NCBI RefSeq assembly: GCF_949628215.1
Contig: NW_027441201.1
Span: 62,001 to 126,000, forward strand
Direction: 5' to 3'
DNA length: 64,000 nt
DNA from: Phalacrocorax aristotelis
Taxonomy: Eukaryota > Chordata > Aves > Suliformes > Phalacrocoracidae
Shown: one piece after another, positions 58,923 through 64,000 of the stretch
Position numbering within the stretch: position 1 is the stretch's first letter
Layout: the number at the start of each line of letters is the position of its first letter
Program-made: the position numbers and the translations under genes
Notes under the pieces: model-generated
Database searches by the model: none
What the model was told of the DNA's origin: nothing
What the model saw: only the letters and a program-made list of their open reading frames with translations

Positions 58923-59696
58923 CAGGGAGTCAGACCGAGAGAGCCAGAGAAAGACAAAAATACCGACAGGCTACAGGACAGAGCAGGAGGAGTAAAAAAA
59001 TAAAAACGGAGCCAGAGCCAGGCAGAGAGAGGCGGAGAAAGAACAAGTAGCCACAGGCTACAGGACAGAGAGAGGGAGGACTGAAAAGACGGGGAGGCAG
59101 GGAGCCACTCAGAGCGAGACGGAGAAAGAAGGTGCGGGGGGGGCGCAAAAAAAAATTAATTTTGCAGCAGGTAAGGAAAGAGAGGGGGCCGGGGGAGAGA
59201 CAGGGAGGGCCCAGGACGTACAAGAGAGGCAACGGGGCCCCACTGGCCCAGGACTCACCGCGACTCTCGCTCTCAGCGCTGCTGGCACAATTTAGCCGTT
59301 CACATGCTTCTTTCCCCTCCTCTCCTCCCTGCCTCTTCTGCAGCTCCAGACTCTAGGCCGACCTCCACCTGAAGAGAACACGGGGGTGTCTTACAGCTCT
59401 TACGAGATGAGGCTTCCTAGGCACGTAGCCTAGCTCGCTCGTGCACTACACGCCCGTACCGAACTGCGGGTTCCAACTGTGGGAAGAAGGGGGAGTCCTT
59501 GGGGGCTACGGCATTTCTCTTCCTAACTAACCGTTACACATGACAGAGCCCTGCTTTCCCAGAAACAGCTCAACACCTGCCCGCCGAAAAGGAGGAGCGA
59601 ATTAATTCCTTGCTTTGCTTCCACGCACAGCTTTTGCTTTACCTATTAAACCGTCTTGATCTCAACCCATGATTTTTCTCACTTTTACCCTTCCAG

Positions 59697-59867
59697 CTCT
59701 CTCCCCCAGCCCACTGAGGGTGGAGCGAGCAAGCAGCTCCCTGGTGCAGAGTTGCCAGCTGAGGCTAAGCCACGGCACGCGCTTGTCCCGGTTTGGCAGG
59801 GAACGGACCGTCCGTCGCCTGGCTCCTGGAGCGACGGGCTGCTGGGCAGAGGGGGAGGCCACCAAAG
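59697..59867 (+). other. 171-bp exon-like segment, unit 2.3
   Basis: Open frame, VQSCQLRLSH variant, GTGACG donor. Confidence 0.35.
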
Positions 59868-61457
59868 GTGACGAGCAGGGCACAGGACAGTAGGAGGAGA
59901 GAAGAGCAGCATCCGGCTGGACGGGGGCGGGGGGGGGCGTGTGTGCGTGTAGTGAGAAGGCACGAGGCAGGGAACAGGACGGCCAGAGGAGGACAGGGAG
60001 CCTGACGGAGGTGGAGATAAAAGCAGCAGAGAGAGGGGAAGAGCAGGACACAGACCAACAAAGAAGGATGAGGAGCAGGCTGGAGACGCACAAAGAACCT
60101 GGGGCAGGCAGCACGACAGCGAGGGAGGAAAGAAGAACAGGGGCAGGAAGCTGGACCGAGCGAGATGGAGACAGACAAGATAAGCGACAAGAACAGGGCA
60201 GAAAGGGAAGAATGAAGCCACGGGGACAGGGAGCCGAGACGGCCAGCGACGGAGGGAAGGGGCCGGGGAGGGAACACCACAAAACAAACCATGGGGCTAC
60301 GTGGTACAGAGCATGAGAAGGCAGAGAATTAACAATTAGGGACAGGGAGCCAGAAAAACAACAAAAAAAACACCAAAACAAAGGGAGATGGAGAGCAAAA
60401 GGAATCGCAATGCGTACAGAGAGAAGAGAGAAACAATTCTAGAAGAGGGTCACGGGGAAGCCAGAGACAGCAAGATGGAGAAAGGACAGAAGCTACAGGC
60501 TACAGGGCAGAGAGGGAAGAATTAATGAATAGACGCAGAGAGCTGGGCAGAAAGAGGTGGAGAAAGGCTGAAGATCACACGGCCAACAGGGAAGAGAGAA
60601 GAGAGGGAGGAATTTTAAAAACAGGGGCAAGAAGCCAGAGAGAGGGAGAGAGAGGCAACAATAAATGGGGACAAGCCACAGGGCAGCGAGGAGGGAATCG
60701 ATGAATAAGAACAGCAGACCAAAGAGAACACAATGTAGAATGGAAAAAAGGAACAGCGGCCTACAGGGAAGGAGGAATTAAAGATCAGGCACTGGGAGGC
60801 AGACAGAGACACATGAAGAAACAAGTGGGGGAAAAAAAAAAAAACCAACAACGGCAACGGGCTACAAAGACAGACAGAGAGGGAAGAAATAAAACATCGC
60901 AGCAAGGAGCTGGACAGAGAGAGATGAGGACAAACAAATAGCACGGGTCTACGTGACAGAGAACGTGGAATTAGAACACAGAGAGAGGGAGCCGGACAGA
61001 GAGAGAGGCCGAGAGAAAAACCTAGACGGGCTACAGCGGGCAGAGGCAGGGATTAAAACCTAGGGACAGGGAGCTGGACAGAGAGAGACGGAGGTCACAG
61101 GGAACAGCGGTGGCTGCAGGAAGAACAGGAATCCACAAATAGGGAAAGGGAGCTCGACAGAGAAGAACTCAGAAAGGCAAGAACAGTAGCAGGGTGCAGA
61201 GCAGAGCAGACGAATGAAAAAGCGCGGGGGGAGCGTTGAGGCAGACAGAGAGAGATTAAGAAAAAAGTCACGGGCTACGTGGCAAAGCAGGAGGAATTCA
61301 GAAACGGGGATGGCAACCAAGGGAGAGTGAGCTGGTGAAGGACAACGGGCATTCCAAGTGAGGGACGGGGAGCTGGGAAAAGCGAGGCAGAGAAAAACAG
61401 AATCACAGAGAGAATCACACAAAGCCAAAAAAGAAGAAACTGAACAACAGGAACAGG

Positions 61458-61985
61458 TGTAACCAAAGCGATGAAATCAGCCAACCAGAGACGGTGTTCC
61501 ATTACGGGAACATGGAGCGTACGAATCAGCGCACCTGTCGATCTGCATTTTAGTCCCTAGGCGATCGTTAACGTCAGCAGAACAACAGACAACGTGCTTC
61601 TGTCAGAAAAGGACGACAAAACGCGGTTTCGTGGAGCGGACTGAGAGAACTAGCCAAGACTGCCAAGATTAACAGCCAAGAAGGTAAAAGGCAATTCTGG
61701 CAGGGGGAGATCGCGACCACCGACTCACGGACCACCACCGAGCCTGCGCAGCGATTTACATACGGAACGAGCAAGTTTGTACCGATCAGCAGACAGGACA
61801 ATAATGAATACGTATGAATACGTAAAATTTTGATCTACAAATTGAACGGGAAAGGTGCGTGAGGTACGCACGCCAGGAGGAGCGATCCCCCGTGCATCCG
61901 GCGCCGTGAATAAAGAATGCCTGCTCTTTAATACTAAATTGGTCTTGAGGAGTTGTTTCCGATTTTACCGCGTTTTTCGGTAACA
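61458..61985 (+). mobile_element. Solo LTR, unit 2.3
   Basis: 528 bp, same ends and CAGG flanks. It has the CCTGTCGATC variant shared with unit 1.3, without that unit's extra bases. Confidence 0.8.
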
Positions 61986-62541
61986 CAGGGAGTCAGACCG
62001 AGAGAGCCAGAGAAAGACAAAAATACCGACAGGCTACAGGACAGAGCAGGAGGAGTAAAAAAATAAAAACGGAGCCAGAGCCAGGCAGAGAGAGGCGGAG
62101 AAAGAACAAGTAGCCACAGGCTACAGGACAGAGAGAGGGAGGACTGAAAAGACGGGGAGGCAGGGAGCCACTCAGAGCGAGACGGAGAAAGAAGGTGCGG
62201 GGGGGGCGCAAAAAAAAAATAATTTTGCAGCAGGTAAGGAAAGAGAGGGGGCCGGGGGAGAGACAGGGAGGGCCCAGGACGTACAAGAGAGGCAACGGGG
62301 CCCCACTGGCCCAGGACTCACCGCGACTCTCGCTCTCAGCGCTGCTGGCACAATTTAGCCGTTCACATGCTTCTTTCCCCTCCTCTCCTCCCTGCCTCTT
62401 CTGCAGCTCCAGACTCTAGGCCGACCTCCACCTGAAGAGAACACGGGGGTGTCTTACAGCTCTTACGAGATGAGGCTTCCTAGGCACGTAGCCTAGCTCG
62501 CTCGTGCACTACACGCCCGTACCGAACTGCGGGTTCCAACT

Positions 62542-64000
62542 GTGGGAAGAAGGGGGAGTCCTTGGGGGCTACGGCATTTCTCTTCCTAACTAACCGTTAC
62601 ACATGACAGAGCCCTGCTTTCCCAGAAACAGCTCAACACCTGCCCGCCGAAAAGGAGGAGCGAATTAATTCCTTGCTTTGCTTCCACGCACAGCTTTTGC
62701 TTTACCTATTAAACCGTCTTGATCTCAACCCATGATTTTTCTCACTTTTACCCTTCCAGCTCTCTCCCCCAGCCCACTGAGGGTGGAGCGAGCAAGCAGC
62801 TCCCTGGTGCAGAGTTGCCAGCTGAGGCTAAGCCACGGCACGCGCTTGTCCCGGTTTGGCAGGGAACGGACCGTCCGTCGCCTGGCTCCTGGAGCGACGG
62901 GCTGCTGGGCAGAGGGGGAGGCCACCAAAGGTGACGAGCAGGGCACAGGACAGTAGGAGGAGAGAAGAGCAGCATCCGGCTGGACGGGGGCAGGGGGGGG
63001 CGTGTGTGCGTGTAGTGAGAAGGCACGAGGCAGGGAACAGGACGGCCAGAGGAGGACAGGGAGCCTGACGGAGGTGGAGATAAAAGCAGCAGAGAGAGGG
63101 GAAGAGCAGGACACAGACCAACAAAGAAGGATGAGGAGCAGGCTGGAGACGCACAAAGAACCTGGGGCAGGCAGCACGACAGCGAGGGAGGAAAGAAGAA
63201 CAGGGGCAGGAAGCTGGACCGAGCGAGATGGAGACAGACAAGATAAGCGACAAGAACAGGGCAGAAAGGGAAGAATGAAGCCACGGGGACAGGGAGCCGA
63301 GACGGCCAGCGACGGAGGGAAGGGGCCGGGGAGGGAACACCACAAAACAAACCATGGGGCTACGTGGTACAGAGCATGAGAAGGCAGAGAATTAACAATT
63401 AGGGACAGGGAGCCAGAAAAACAACAAAAAAAACACCAAAACAAAGGGAGATGGAGAGCAAAAGGAATCGCAATGCGTACAGAGAGAAGAGAGAAACAAT
63501 TCTAGAAGAGGGTCACGGGGAAGCCAGAGACAGCAAGATGGAGAAAGGACAGAAGCTACAGGCTACAGGGCAGAGAGGGAAGAATTAATGAATAGACGCA
63601 GAGAGCTGGGCAGAAAGAGGTGGAGAAAGGCTGAAGATCACACGGCCAACAGGGAAGAGAGAAGAGAGGGAGGAATTTTAAAAACAGGGGCAAGAAGCCA
63701 GAGAGAGGGAGAGAGAGGCAACAATAAATGGGGACAAGCCACAGGGCAGCGAGGAGGGAATCGATGAATAAGAACAGCAGACCAAAGAGAACACAATGTA
63801 GAATGGAAAAAAGGAACAGCGGCCTACAGGGAAGGAGGAATTAAAGATCAGGCACTGGGAGGCAGACAGAGACACATGAAGAAACAAGTGGGAAAAAAAA
63901 AAAAAAAACAACAACGGCAACGGGCTACAAAGACAGACAGAGAGGGAAGAAATAAAACATCGCAGCAAGGAGCTGGACAGAGAGAGATGAGGACAAACAA
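62542..64000 (+). repeat. 3.06-kb tandem unit 2.4 (partial)
   Basis: The left 1,459 bp of a fourth unit, cut by the window end within the purine-rich monomers. It shows that array 2 has at least one unit more than array 1. Confidence 0.93.
62760..62930 (+). other. 171-bp exon-like segment, unit 2.4
   Basis: Open frame, VQSCQLRLSH variant, GTGACG donor. Confidence 0.35.

Larger units (their letters stand above)
56418..59479 (+). repeat. 3.06-kb tandem unit 2.2
   Basis: Internal unit, period about 3,062 bp. It carries the array-2 variants GGCCAGCGACGG and AAACATCGCAGC, where array 1 has GGCCAACGACGG and AAACGTCGCAGC. Confidence 0.93.
59480..62541 (+). repeat. 3.06-kb tandem unit 2.3
   Basis: Internal unit, period about 3,063 bp. 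Its LTR has CCTGTCGATC near 61,535, a variant otherwise seen only in the right-edge unit 1.3 (near 22,648). Confidence 0.93.
38941..64000. repeat. Macro-repeat unit, copy 2 (partial, cut by window end)
   Basis: This is a direct tandem copy of bases 1 to about 23,600. It reproduces the AT-rich block (40,766-41,436), the anonymous regions, the ZNF143 minisatellite (52,218-52,405) and the 3.06-kb LTR array (53,299 onward). It differs from copy 1 by one fewer 62-bp ZNF143 unit, a loss of about 13 bp near 51,920, a 26-base G run at 53,322 and at least one extra 3.06-kb unit. The counterpart of the 23.6-39 kb part of copy 1 lies beyond the window. Confidence 0.95.

Noticed and set aside
1..64000. 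tRNA, rRNA, snRNA genes, telomeric repeats or CR1-type LINE ends
   Set aside because: I looked for B-box-like GGTTCRANNCC, TTAGGG runs and CR1 3' octamer repeats and saw none. A covariance-model scan would be needed to exclude diverged copies.

Overview
The window looks like nuclear DNA of a vertebrate, probably a bird. There are no bacterial-type operons and no compact genes. There is CpG-rich promoter-like DNA with NRF1, ZNF143, CRE and CTCF-type sites, GT-AG splice-like signals, minisatellites and solo retroviral LTRs, and I recognised no mammalian-type SINE or LINE. Bird rather than another sauropsid is an inference from repeat poverty, CpG richness and LTR style. I recognise no known protein-coding gene. 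Nearly all long open frames here are by-products of repeats or of purine/pyrimidine strand bias, so the annotation is mainly about repeat architecture.

Layout. The dominant feature is a nested tandem duplication. A macro-repeat with a period of 38,940 bp starts again at 38,941, and the window holds about 1.64 copies. Copy 1 reads: tail of an NRF1-site minisatellite (1-205); anonymous DNA (206-1,830); an AT-rich block (1,831-2,500); mostly anonymous DNA with one exon-like piece and a small dispersed repeat family (2,515-11,730); a short internal duplication and splice-like signals (11,735-13,120); a ZNF143-site minisatellite (13,297-13,545); three tandem 3.06-kb units (14,443-23,637), each carrying the same 528-557 bp solo LTR; a shrunken fossil copy of macro-unit sequence (23,638-25,410); anonymous DNA; CpG islands (27,230-28,320 and 30,086-30,900) flanking a 50-bp GC minisatellite (29,228-30,085) and a CTCF-type site (30,501-30,520); anonymous DNA; an AT-rich, possibly regulatory stretch (34,729-35,345); and a CRE plus a large array of 75-bp units, each with an NRF1-type palindrome (36,226-39,150).

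Copy 2 (38,941-64,000) repeats this order with very few differences. The differences are homopolymer lengths, one ZNF143 unit fewer, a 26-base G run, and a longer 3.06-kb array (three full units plus a partial fourth, cut by the window end).

Interpretation. The 3.06-kb unit is itself built on an older degenerate repeat of about 80 bp that is purine-rich. The LTR landed in one such repeat before amplification, because all six copies share the same flanking CAGG duplication. The units differ by macro copy, so each array has been homogenised locally. The best gene-like signal is a 171-bp exon-like segment (phase 1-1, polypyrimidine acceptor, consensus-like donor) with an open frame in all seven copies. 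With the promoter-type site arrays this suggests an amplified, possibly transcribed (germline or lncRNA-like) locus, but transcription is not shown by sequence alone.
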